DNA of 64,000 nucleotides from Planctomycetota bacterium (GTDB taxonomy: Bacteria > Planctomycetota > UBA1135 > GCA-002686595), in assembly GCA_002683825.1 (NCBI GenBank), contig NYUD01000064.1, positions 90,973 to 154,972 of the forward strand, read 5' to 3'. Below the pieces are notes generated by a model. The model saw only the letters and a list, made by a program, of their open reading frames with translations, had not been told where the DNA came from and did not search any database. A program made the translations under genes and the position numbers. Shown piece by piece: positions 1 to 7,813 of the stretch (the first letter of the stretch is position 1; each line of letters opens with the position of its first letter).

Positions 1-2
1 CG

Positions 3-1133
3 GAGCTCCACCTGACGGTCCAGAACAACCCCCTCGAGAGCGCGCGGCTGTATCTCCTGCACGGACGCTTCGCCGCCAGCACGGGCCAGCTCGGACTCGC
101 CAGGGGGCTGCTCCGCAATGCGAACGGCATCGCACAAGCGGCCGTAGATCGCCGGCTTCAATCGGAGGCCCTGCGACGTCTGGCCCAGGTCCAGGCCCAG
201 GTCGGCGAGCTCACCGAAGCCCGCAACCTGGCCGAGCGCGCGCAGCGCGTTGCGATCGGAGCCAACCAGACCGCCCTGACCCACCTCGCCCTGACGCACC
301 TGGACGTCCTGGAGGATCGCACCGAAGAGGCCTTGGCCGGGGTCGATACTGCGCTCAAGACCCTGCGCGACGCACGCGATGTCCGCTACGGTGTCGTCGC
401 CTATGCGAATCTTCTTCGAGCTCGCGTGTATCGCTCCACCGGATTGCCCTCGCGCGCACTGGCATCGGTACGGCGCGCGCTCCGACTGGCCCGGCGCGCG
501 GGTGAACGCCGGCTCGAGGCCGAGGCCTTGGCCCGGCAGGGAGGCTTGATGCTGGATCTGAATCGCCCCGACGATGCACAGGTTCTCCTGAGCGAAGCCA
601 AACTCGTCGCCGACGAGATCGAAGACCGCCGTGGGCAGGTGCTTTCGGGGCTGTGGCTCGGACTCCTTCAGCTCGAGCAAAACGAAATCGAGGGTGCTGC
701 CCGCGTCGAACGTGCGCGCCGACTCGCCCATGAGATCGGTTACTACCGTGCGGAATCCCTGGGCCTGGCCATTCTGGGACGGCTCGAACGACACCGCGGC
801 AACCTCCGCCTTGCTGAAAAGCAGAGCGGGGCCGCGATGCACCTGATCGCCCGGCACGGAGCGGAGTTTTCCGACCGCCTGGCCATCACCGGAACACAGA
901 TCCTCGTTCTCGCCTCGCTCGGACGGAAGGCGGAATCGAAACGGCTGAGGACGGAACTGATTCGCAGCGTCCGACGCACCTGTCGCCGGCGCAAGGAAAA
1001 GGCGCTGCGCGAAGCGCAGCAGGATTACGCCGAACGCCTGCTCAGCGCGGTGCTTTCGAGCGAAGGCCCCGTCTTTCCGCGCTGGGGCGAGTCCTTCGAC
1101 CTGGACCAGGACGGGTCAGTCATCACGACCTGA
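3..1133 (+). CDS. TPR-repeat protein, 5' end outside window
   Basis: The frame is open from the first base of the window to a TGA at 1131-1133, so 376 residues of the C-terminal part are visible. The sequence is almost entirely helical, with Ala/Leu/Arg-rich 34-residue-like units (for example around residues 15-60, 110-190 and 220-270), which is the pattern of tetratricopeptide repeats. A basic helix rich in Arg and Lys comes near the end, followed by a short tail. Such arrays usually serve as protein-interaction modules, often at the C-terminus of signalling kinases or ATPases; which enzyme, if any, lies upstream cannot be seen. It converges on the minus-strand operon that ends at 1244. Confidence 0.7.
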   Translation, partial: ELHLTVQNNPLESARLYLLHGRFAASTGQLGLARGLLRNANGIAQAAVDRRLQSEALRRLAQVQAQVGELTEARNLAERAQRVAIGANQTALTHLALTHLDVLEDRTEEALAGVDTALKTLRDARDVRYGVVAYANLLRARVYRSTGLPSRALASVRRALRLARRAGERRLEAEALARQGGLMLDLNRPDDAQVLLSEAKLVADEIEDRRGQVLSGLWLGLLQLEQNEIEGAARVERARRLAHEIGYYRAESLGLAILGRLERHRGNLRLAEKQSGAAMHLIARHGAEFSDRLAITGTQILVLASLGRKAESKRLRTELIRSVRRTCRRRKEKALREAQQDYAERLLSAVLSSEGPVFPRWGESFDLDQDGSVITT

Positions 1134-1170
1134 TGGCGGTCCGGAGAACGTATCAGCCTGCGAACTCGAC

Positions 1171-1196
1171 GCCCGGATGCCCCTGGCATCGTGGGC
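1171..1196. terminator. Hairpin between convergent genes
   Basis: GATGCC (1176-1181) and GGCATC (1185-1190) form a perfect 6-bp stem with a 3-nt loop, and GCCC/GGGC at 1171-1174 and 1193-1196 extend it. It sits between the convergent ends at 1133 and 1244. There is no T tract on either side, so its role as a terminator is inferred from position. Confidence 0.35.
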
Positions 1197-1243
1197 GGAA
1201 CACGCCCGTATCGTGGCCGGACGCGAAAACCCCTTGAAGCCGG

Positions 1244-1672
1244 TCAGGGAGCGCCCTCCGGTCTTGGGCTGAGCTGGTGGACGAGGTAGGCGGCCAGCCA
1301 AACCACCGACCCCACCCCGTGGACCCAGATCCAGGCGAGCCTCCAGTCTTGCTCCACGGCGGTCTGAACAAAATAGCCCGAAACCGCCATGGGGAAGAAC
1401 GTGGCGAAGAGCACGAGCCCCGTCCTGCGCCGCGCCGGATGTCCTCTTCGCACGCGCCGCCAGACGTGATCGCGCCAAACGAGCCCGCAGGCGAAGACCA
1501 GCAGCGGCGCAACCAGTATGTGCGCCGCGTGCACCTCGGGCTGCCAGGGGTGATTGACGATGGCAAATTCCTCGGTCGGCGTCGCAAAGTAGCGCATCCA
1601 ACCGTAGACGAGGCCCGTGCCCCCTACGATCAAGACGCCCGAATGGACGAACCAGGCCTCCGCACGCGTCAT
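1244..1672 (-). CDS. Cytochrome b-like four-helix membrane protein
   Basis: 142 residues with four predicted membrane helices. Histidines occur in or next to the helices: one near the N-terminus (FVHSG), two in an EVHAAH motif, and others in WVHGVG and LVHQL. That arrangement resembles small di-heme cytochrome b or DUF4405-type membrane proteins, so it may pass electrons between the quinone pool and a periplasmic acceptor. The start at 1672 was chosen because upstream codons look like out-of-frame sequence and because it lies 17 nt after the stop of the FMN-binding gene. It is the last gene of the apbE operon. Heme binding is inferred from the histidines, not shown. Confidence 0.65.
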   Translation of the reverse strand: MTRAEAWFVHSGVLIVGGTGLVYGWMRYFATPTEEFAIVNHPWQPEVHAAHILVAPLLVFACGLVWRDHVWRRVRRGHPARRRTGLVLFATFFPMAVSGYFVQTAVEQDWRLAWIWVHGVGSVVWLAAYLVHQLSPRPEGAP

Positions 1673-1689
1673 CGGGTAAGCCGGGGGGT

Positions 1690-2253
1690 TCAGAGTCGGG
1701 TCACGGGTTTCGGTTTTTCGACGACGGCGTGCAGGGCGAGCACACGGCGCGCCGCCTGGGTGGTGGCCCGCGCCGTAAGGGTGGCGCCCGTGACGCCACG
1801 GATTCCGCGTTTGAGGCTGAGCTGGTCGTTGAGCTTCTTCCCGATGAACTGCCTGTACCACTTACCGCTCGGGATGTACTCCACCGGCTCGGCAAAGGTA
1901 AGCAGCTCGATCCGCCGCAGCGATCGAGCTTTGTCGACGACGAACATGACAACCTGTTTGTGCGTGCGCACCTTGTGGACGTCGAAGTATGCCGTCCCGA
2001 CGACCTCGTCCTTCCGCATTGCTCGATATGCGTGAACGACACGGCGCTCGACCTTGACCTTGGCAAGCTCTTCCGCGAGCTTACGTTGCTCCTTCTTCAG
2101 ATAGTGGGTCACCTTTTCGATCCGACAGCCGGGGAACGCCAGCTGCAACGCTTCATCGCGCGTCAGAGAGTTCAAGGCCTTGTCCGTACCGGAAGCGTGG
2201 ATCGAGCCGGTCGAGAAGACCAAGAGCGAGAGGAGGGGGAGAAGAGCTTTCAC
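1690..2253 (-). CDS. Exported FMN-binding domain protein
   Basis: 187 residues from a GTG start at 2253. The first ~20 residues are a signal peptide (KALLPLLSLLVFSTG). The C-terminal half contains the FMN-binding domain (PF04205-like), with the flavinylation motif V-T-G-A-T-L-T near residues 154-160; in known members the threonine of the GAT triplet carries covalent FMN added by ApbE. The N-terminal half is helical and Lys/Arg-rich. The gene lies 14 nt after the porin stop and in one operon with apbE, which supports it as the ApbE substrate. The start codon is not certain, since longer versions would overlap the porin gene. Confidence 0.8.
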   Translation of the reverse strand: MKALLPLLSLLVFSTGSIHASGTDKALNSLTRDEALQLAFPGCRIEKVTHYLKKEQRKLAEELAKVKVERRVVHAYRAMRKDEVVGTAYFDVHKVRTHKQVVMFVVDKARSLRRIELLTFAEPVEYIPSGKWYRQFIGKKLNDQLSLKRGIRGVTGATLTARATTQAARRVLALHAVVEKPKPVTRL

Positions 2254-2267
2254 GGCCAGAATGGGGC

Positions 2268-3536
2268 TCAAAAGACGTATCCCACGGCAAGGCTCAGGCC
2301 GTCGAGACCACCGCGGTCGTAGTCCGCATAGTCGATCTTGAAGACCAGCTCGGTGATCGGCTGATACTGGATGCCGAAGGTCAGAACGTCGAAGTCGTTG
2401 GCCGGGTCGGAGGCGAATCCCGCGGGAACCTCCGCCTGCGTGTCGATCGATTCGAAGCGCACGTAGGGTGAAAGGGAAGCCTCGGAGTCGGGAACGAGGA
2501 GCGACAGGACGTCGTAACCCCCTTCGAAGTAGAAACCATGCAGCTCCTCCCCCACCGACTCGTCGCCGGTGAACCCGTTTGAGGTGTTGAGCTGAGAAAC
2601 GTCGCCGACTCGGGCCATCGCTCCCAGTCCGCGCAGCCATATCCCGCCGGCCTTCCACTCGGCGTGCAGCTCGTAGATCGAGACCGGGGTGTCGCCGAGC
2701 CCAAGGCTGGACTGTCCCTGGCCCGCGTCTCCCATGTAGGCGGAACCACCCGCCAGCAGGCCGGGCTTGCCCGTCCAATCCGCACGTACGACCAAGGCGA
2801 AGTCCTCGGCCAAGGCTTCACTCCCCTTTTGGCGACCGCCGCGCAATCCCGTGGCCTGGAAGTCCTTGCCGTCGAAGCCGTTGACGGCGTAGGCGCAATA
2901 GCTGATGTCCCCGAGCTCCCCGAAGGTGCCGATACCGTTTTCGCGCCAGGTCGTGGGCAAGATGCGCAGCTCCGTCTCGGGCCGGTTCGCACACAGGTAG
3001 GTCGATGGTTCATGCAGTTCGTTCACAAGTCCCATGGGAACGAGAACCAATCCGACACGCGCGCTTATTTCATCCGACCGAAGGTAGTCGATATAGGCGA
3101 ACTCCACCGACGCGCTGCCCGCCCCCGAGGTCGAGGCGTGTTCGAATTCCAGCTCGGAGTTGAAGACCCAGTGCTCGTTGAACTTGTAGCCGAAGTAAAG
3201 CACGGCGCGAAGAAAGTCGAACTCGTCCGTGCCGCCGGCGAAGTTGCGATAGATCGCTTCGCCATAGCCGCCGATCGAGAGCCCGGACTGGATCGAATAG
3301 ACTTTCGAGGCGGCCGGCCCCAGGCCGTATTGCCCTTCCCCGACAGGGGGGACGAGGTCGCCGAGCTCGAGCCGCTCCTGCTCCTCGGCCAGGATGTCCA
3401 GCCGCCGGCGTAGCTCCTCGTTCTCGCGCTCGAGCTTTTCGAGGCGTTGCAGGGTGTCCTGGGCCGAGAGTCCGGATGGAAGAAGAGCTGCTACGACAGG
3501 AACGACCGAAACCAGGGCCCGGAAACAGGAGATCAT
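2268..3536 (-). CDS. Outer-membrane porin-like beta-barrel protein
   Basis: 422 residues. A signal peptide ends near ALLPSGLSAQ, then comes a short coiled coil (LQRLEKLERENEELRRRL, about residues 28-55), as in many porins that are tethered or trimeric at the N-terminus. The rest alternates polar and hydrophobic residues with many aromatic and Gly residues and ends in F (VGYVF), typical of BamA-recognised barrels. It resembles phosphate-selective or Porin_O/P-type porins. The start ATG at 3536 overlaps the apbE stop by 4 nt (ATGA), so the two are translationally coupled. In this operon it may admit the substrate or metal handled by the flavin system; that role is inference. Confidence 0.8.
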   Translation of the reverse strand: MISCFRALVSVVPVVAALLPSGLSAQDTLQRLEKLERENEELRRRLDILAEEQERLELGDLVPPVGEGQYGLGPAASKVYSIQSGLSIGGYGEAIYRNFAGGTDEFDFLRAVLYFGYKFNEHWVFNSELEFEHASTSGAGSASVEFAYIDYLRSDEISARVGLVLVPMGLVNELHEPSTYLCANRPETELRILPTTWRENGIGTFGELGDISYCAYAVNGFDGKDFQATGLRGGRQKGSEALAEDFALVVRADWTGKPGLLAGGSAYMGDAGQGQSSLGLGDTPVSIYELHAEWKAGGIWLRGLGAMARVGDVSQLNTSNGFTGDESVGEELHGFYFEGGYDVLSLLVPDSEASLSPYVRFESIDTQAEVPAGFASDPANDFDVLTFGIQYQPITELVFKIDYADYDRGGLDGLSLAVGYVF

Positions 3537-4591
3537 CGCGTCCTCCAGTGCTCGAGAAGCGATGCTGAGGGGGACACGGTCCGGATGCGAGAGGACCAGC
3601 CGGAGGTGGCCTGAATCTCGATCCGCCCCTCTTTTCGAATGAGGCAAACGACCTCGCAGTCGGCCTCCGCTTCCCCGAAGGCGAGGGCGCGCTCGGGTCC
3701 CATCACGTAGAGAGCGGTCGACAGGGCATCGGCACGTGTCGCATCGGGCGCCCAGACGGTCAGGCTACCGAAGTCGTGGACCAAGAGGCCGGTGCGCGGA
3801 TCGAGGATGTGGGATTGGCGCTCGCCGTCCACGCTGATCCCGCGCTCGGAGTTGCCCGAGGTCGCCAGGGACCCCCCGCTGAGGGTCACCTCGGCAACGA
3901 CCTCGTCACGGTGCTCCGGATGGACAAGACCGAATGCGGATGCGGAGGGGCTCTCACCGAAAAGCACCACTTGCCCACCGAGATCGATCCGGCCCACGCT
4001 CGCGCCCCGGCCGAGGGCGGCGCGCACTGCGGCGTCGAGTCCGATCCCTTTTCCAAAGCCCCCTTCTTCGAGCGCTGCGCCCGCCTTCAGCCTCTGGGCG
4101 CGCCCCTCGGCGATGTGGAGGTGGCGAAACCCGCTCGAGGCGAGGGCTTCTCGTAGCTCGAGGTCGCTCGGTTGGCGCCCGCCGCTGCGAAGCCCCCAGG
4201 CGGAGACCAGGGGAGCCACGACGGGGTCGAAGGCACCCCGGGTTTCGCGCACCAGCTCACGCACGCGCCCGAGGTCGCCGGCCAGGGCCGGAGTCAGCAC
4301 GAAGGACCGGCCCACGGGGTGGGCGTTGAGACGGGCGAGCTCGGTGTCATCCCGCCAGGTCGACAGCCGGGATTCCACCCCCTCGATGGCCAGGACGGCC
4401 GCCTCGCTGGCCGCCAGGGCCACCGAACGATCGGCCCCCCCGATCTCGAGCTCGAGCCAGGTCCCCATGGCCGCCAGGTGGCGCTCCACGGTGACGGGAC
4501 CCTCATTTCGAGCGGATTCTCCGGACTCCACCGTCTCGGGGGCTCCGCATCCGGGAAGGATCACGAAGAGTTGAAGGGCTAGGACACGCAC
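3533..4591 (-). CDS. apbE: FAD:protein FMN transferase ApbE, lipoprotein
   Basis: 352 residues from a GTG at 4591; a GTG at 4603 in the same frame would add four residues. ApbE moves FMN from FAD to a Ser/Thr of FMN-binding proteins in the periplasm, using Mg2+. The protein has a lipoprotein signal (VILPGC), then the ApbE pattern: AAMGTWLEL, RLSTWRDDTELARLN, TRGAFDPVVAPLVSAWG, a Gly-rich GGFGKGIGLDAA segment, IDLGGQVVLFG, SGNSERG and HILDPRTG. Family length is about 310-350. The start at 4591 was preferred because 4603 lies only 5 nt from the operator and overlaps the likely -10 hexamer. It is the first gene of the operon. Confidence 0.92.
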   Translation of the reverse strand: MRVLALQLFVILPGCGAPETVESGESARNEGPVTVERHLAAMGTWLELEIGGADRSVALAASEAAVLAIEGVESRLSTWRDDTELARLNAHPVGRSFVLTPALAGDLGRVRELVRETRGAFDPVVAPLVSAWGLRSGGRQPSDLELREALASSGFRHLHIAEGRAQRLKAGAALEEGGFGKGIGLDAAVRAALGRGASVGRIDLGGQVVLFGESPSASAFGLVHPEHRDEVVAEVTLSGGSLATSGNSERGISVDGERQSHILDPRTGLLVHDFGSLTVWAPDATRADALSTALYVMGPERALAFGEAEADCEVVCLIRKEGRIEIQATSGWSSRIRTVSPSASLLEHWRTR

Positions 4592-4607
4592 GCCGATGAG
4601 CACCCTA

Positions 4608-4626
4608 ATTGAGATTCAATCTCAAT
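4608..4626. promoter_or_regulatory. Fur-family-like operator, perfect 9-1-9 palindrome
   Basis: ATTGAGATTCAATCTCAAT is a perfect 9-1-9 inverted repeat in an AT-rich island within GC-rich DNA, directly upstream of apbE. Its form (TTGAGAnTnAnTCTCAA type) matches operators of the Fur superfamily in size and symmetry. On the minus strand a TTGACA hexamer precedes it and TTAGGG at 4603-4608 follows with a 17-nt spacer, so the palindrome fills the spacer of a plausible sigma-70 promoter. Repression when metal is bound is the expected mode; the identity of the regulator is inferred. Confidence 0.65.
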
Positions 4627-4637
4627 GTCAATTATTA

Positions 4638-4656
4638 ACTGCGATTGGTTCTCAAT
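4638..4656. promoter_or_regulatory. Second, imperfect copy of the operator
   Basis: ACTGCGATTGGTTCTCAAT matches the perfect palindrome at 14 of 18 arm positions. Its centre is 30 bp from that of the first site, close to three helical turns, as expected for two dimers bound on the same face. Confidence 0.45.
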
Positions 4657-4751
4657 TCGACACCTCGCGCAGCAAGCGGGTCCAGAGGGCCAGGCAAACG
4701 GGGGGAGCCGCGCGATTACCTCCGGGGTGGGACTCCGAGGGGTCCGCGAAG

Positions 4752-5687
4752 CTACGCTTGCGGTCTTCGCTCGGGGACCCCGTCGTGGCGTTCGTGGCCC
4801 ACGCCGAGACAACCCTCGAGAAGCCAGCCGCTGCGGTGCAAGAGCCGACCCCGGCGATCCATTTGCTCGACCCCGCGCCAATCCATCCTCCAGGCCGGGG
4901 AGCCCTTCCCCCGGACGGCTTCGTAGGCCCGCATGAAGCGAGCCACATCCCCCTGCTGGCAAAAGGCCCCGAGGCGTTCCTGCTTGCGACGCACCCAGCG
5001 CCACATGCGCGAGAGGTTCTTGCGACGCAGGGCATCGGAGAGCCCACCGGAGACGAAGTGCGACCCGTCGAGATCCAGCACCCAGCTCTCCTCCTCGGCC
5101 TTCAGGTCGACGTCGAAAAGGAGGTTGCGCGGGTGCAGATCGCGATGTTGAAAGCCGACCCGGTGCAGGTGCCCCACCAGCGTGCCGGCCCCCCGAAAGA
5201 GCACCCGGCGTTGCCCGGCGTCAAGCTCGCCCCGGCGCAGTCGCTCGAGGGCCTGCGCTCCATCCATGCTGTGCTCCACCGCCCGGGTGACGAGATCGAG
5301 GCGCCACCCCATCGCCCCCGCACGACGGGCCCGTGCCGCAACGACTCGCGGTGTCCTGATCCCGAGCCCCTCGAGCTTTTCGGCCAGTGCCAGCTCGTGG
5401 AAGGGCCGCCGCGGATCGAAGTAGAAACTCGACCCCAGCCAACGAAAGACCCCCCCGTGGTGGAACGCGCGCACGACATAGCGTTCGCCCCGCGGGCCCC
5501 CATGGAGAACCTGGAGCGGGCGCCGCCCAGAGAACTCGCTGACCTCGAGCCGCTCGCGTCCCTCAGGTCCGAAGCCGCCCGACTCCAGATGCGCTCCCAC
5601 CCGTGAATCGAATGCGAGTACGCCCCCGCGGCTACGCGTCAGACGATAGCCGCGCGGGAGTTCCTCCTCGCGGAGCGGCCAGCGCAC
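4752..5687 (-). CDS. Lipopolysaccharide kinase (Kdo/WaaP)-like protein
   Basis: 311 residues from a GTG start. It has the protein-kinase-like fold of KdkA/WaaP/InaA proteins: RAFHHGGVFRWLG near residue 75, a Glu-containing helix (FHELALAEKLEGLG), the catalytic loop HRDLHPRNLL near residue 185, and the metal-binding LDLDGSHF near 210. Family members phosphorylate Kdo or heptose of lipid A core at the inner membrane's cytoplasmic face, which fits a Gram-negative cell. It begins 6 nt after the kptA stop, so the two are probably co-transcribed. The exact sugar acceptor cannot be told. Confidence 0.8.
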   Translation of the reverse strand: MRWPLREEELPRGYRLTRSRGGVLAFDSRVGAHLESGGFGPEGRERLEVSEFSGRRPLQVLHGGPRGERYVVRAFHHGGVFRWLGSSFYFDPRRPFHELALAEKLEGLGIRTPRVVAARARRAGAMGWRLDLVTRAVEHSMDGAQALERLRRGELDAGQRRVLFRGAGTLVGHLHRVGFQHRDLHPRNLLFDVDLKAEEESWVLDLDGSHFVSGGLSDALRRKNLSRMWRWVRRKQERLGAFCQQGDVARFMRAYEAVRGKGSPAWRMDWRGVEQMDRRGRLLHRSGWLLEGCLGVGHERHDGVPERRPQA

Positions 5688-5693
5688 CGGACC

Positions 5694-6878
5694 TCAGAGG
5701 CCGGCCCCGAAGGACGACGGCGGCGGCCCCGGATCCGGGGGGCACTTTCCCTTGGGTTCGGGGGCCGGAGCAGGGTCAGGAGCCGGAGCCTCTGTCTGGA
5801 CCCGTTTTCGCTTCGGCTCGGGAGCGTCCTGCTTGGCACGATCGCCCACCAAACCGGCACCGAAAGGGGTTCCCGGAGCCGCGGGAGCTGAGGAGGAACG
5901 TCCCACCGAGGAGCGCTCCTTCGTCCCGCAGGACCGGCTCGTATCGGAAGACTCGGAAGAAGCGGCCACGACCGGGCGTTCACGGCGCGGCTCGCGATCG
6001 TCGCGAGCCCTGGAGGTGCGCTCCGGATCGCGGCCGACGCGGCCACGACGCCCGCCCTTCCCACCATCGCTGCTGCGGCGAGGTCGCTCTGAGTGTCCTC
6101 GGGACTCCCCGCCGGCGTGTCCGGAACGACCGCGCGACCCGCCACCACCGCGTGCGGAGACCGCGTGCTCATCGTCCTGTTGCGGGCGCTCGCCGCCACC
6201 CCGATCCCTGTCGCCAACTCCGCGGGGCCCACGTCGCCCTCGCCCTCGACCGCCGTGATCTCCACGCCCTCCGCCACGATCAGCGCGGCGACCCCCCACG
6301 CGTCCGTGGCGCAGGGGCTCGACGCCGTCGTGATAGGTCTCTTCGATCTCGAGCAGATGGGTCGGCACCTCTTCCGCCAGCCAAAGCGAGTGGCGGTCGT
6401 AGAAGTTGACCCCCTCTTCCCAGGCGTCGAGGGCCTGGATCGAAAGAACCGTGTAGTCGCGGGCCAGTCGACGACCCGATTCGACGGCGTGCTCCTGACT
6501 CAGGGCCAGATGCAGGAAGCGCCTGCGTCCGCCGCGCAATCCAAAACGCTGCGCCCGCTCCACGTCCCCTTCCGGAAGAGACACGTAGAGCACCTCGGGG
6601 GGCTTGGACGTGTCGCCGGGGTCGACGGTGATCGAATGGCCATAGAGGGCGCGAATCTTGTCGCCATCGATCTCGTAGCGAGGACCGCTGGACCCGACGG
6701 CTTCCTCGACATCGCCGACTTCCACCGGCTCGCCGACCTTCTCATTGAGAGCACGGACCACTTCATCGAGGTCCGCATAGCCGTACTTGTCCAGTTCGAG
6801 GTCGAACTGCTCCGGTTGGTGGCGGAGCATGAAAGCCAACGACCGGGTGATGCGCTCGATCAAATGAGACTCGTCCAT
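5694..6878 (-). CDS. kptA: RNA 2'-phosphotransferase with long basic tail
   Basis: 394 residues from ATG 6878. Residues 1-185 are a KptA/Tpt1 domain, which removes an internal RNA 2'-phosphate using NAD+. Visible conserved parts are SLAFMLRHQPE (Arg19-His20), the IRALYGHS motif, and GLRGGRRRFLHLALS. The usual LYHGT motif reads LYVSLP here, so the NAD pocket differs. Residues ~190-394 are a low-complexity extension: Arg/Gly-rich (RGG-like), then Ser/Pro/Ala-rich, with two copies of F-G-A-G-L, the second being the C-terminus. Typical KptA is about 180-220 residues. A start at 6926 would add 16 unlikely residues. It precedes the kinase gene by 6 nt. Confidence 0.85.
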   Translation of the reverse strand: MDESHLIERITRSLAFMLRHQPEQFDLELDKYGYADLDEVVRALNEKVGEPVEVGDVEEAVGSSGPRYEIDGDKIRALYGHSITVDPGDTSKPPEVLYVSLPEGDVERAQRFGLRGGRRRFLHLALSQEHAVESGRRLARDYTVLSIQALDAWEEGVNFYDRHSLWLAEEVPTHLLEIEETYHDGVEPLRHGRVGGRRADRGGGRGDHGGRGRGRRGPRGVGDRDRGGGERPQQDDEHAVSARGGGGSRGRSGHAGGESRGHSERPRRSSDGGKGGRRGRVGRDPERTSRARDDREPRRERPVVAASSESSDTSRSCGTKERSSVGRSSSAPAAPGTPFGAGLVGDRAKQDAPEPKRKRVQTEAPAPDPAPAPEPKGKCPPDPGPPPSSFGAGL

Positions 6879-7045
6879 ACGTAGCTGAAAGAACGGGAGT
6901 TGGGCTCGGGAGGGACGCCGGGGCATTCGTCCAAGGACGGTCGCCTCGAACGCCGGGGAGTTTATCTTAGGGATTCCCCGCTCTTGTGCACGGGCCTAGG
7001 ACGGGAGTTGCCCGCTTTCTCCGGGGACGGCCCTCTTGGCCGCGC

Positions 7046-7813
7046 TCAGAGCCAGTCTGCGAGGTAGGAACGCCAGGTCCGGATCCACATCCCGTGACCC
7101 GCAAACGCCAGACACGCCAGGACCAGCGCTGCCAGGAGAAACCGGCGACGGAGGGAAGTGAGCGGCGCCAGCTCGGGAAGGAGGGCCATCTCACTGACCG
7201 CCACCGCCCCGAGAAGCCCCGCCAGGATCCACAGCAAGAGATGGGGCGGGATTGCGCAGAGCACGATCAGTCCGGAGGTCCCGGGCGCAAATCCGGCGGC
7301 CCCGAGGGCCCCGCCGACCGCCCCCAGGAGGTTGGCGAGCATCAAGAGGGCGAAAACGCCGCCCACCGGCCGGGCCAGGGCCACCACCAGCAAACAGGCG
7401 AAGAGGTTGCGGGGCAGGGTGGAGCGGGGAACTGGCGGGGGGTCTTCGGTGCCAGGCTCCAGGAGCCCCTCGATCTGCAGAAAGCCGAAGTCCTCCTGAA
7501 GCAGGGTGTGGGCGCCCGGAAGCCGGGCGGCGAAGTCCTGGGGAATCGGCGCCTCGTACACGACTCCGACCACGGCGCCCAGGGATCCCAGGGCCCAGAC
7601 GGCCGAGCTGGCGAGCATCAGGGAACGCTTCTCGCGCCTGAGGAGGTCCACGTAAATCGGTGCGAAAGCCGCGCTGGAAAGGAGCGCGGCAAAGCCCGGG
7701 AGCGGCACCTGGAGACCGAGCCAGGTGGTGACGAAACCCACCCCGATCGCGCAGGCCCATGCGAACTCGCCACGCGTCCACCAGGGCTCGGAGCTATCCG
7801 GGGGCTCCGGCAT
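7046..7813 (-). CDS. Multi-pass membrane protein, function unknown
   Basis: 255 residues from ATG 7813. About six hydrophobic segments are seen: near residues 17-45, 65-85, 140-160, 165-185, 195-215 and 225-245. Between the second and third is a soluble stretch of ~55 residues, probably periplasmic. No catalytic motif was recognised. The start overlaps the end of the symporter gene by 20 nt, so it is likely co-transcribed with it. Gly, Ala and Leu dominate the helices. Function unassigned. Confidence 0.65.
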   Translation of the reverse strand: MPEPPDSSEPWWTRGEFAWACAIGVGFVTTWLGLQVPLPGFAALLSSAAFAPIYVDLLRREKRSLMLASSAVWALGSLGAVVGVVYEAPIPQDFAARLPGAHTLLQEDFGFLQIEGLLEPGTEDPPPVPRSTLPRNLFACLLVVALARPVGGVFALLMLANLLGAVGGALGAAGFAPGTSGLIVLCAIPPHLLLWILAGLLGAVAVSEMALLPELAPLTSLRRRFLLAALVLACLAFAGHGMWIRTWRSYLADWL

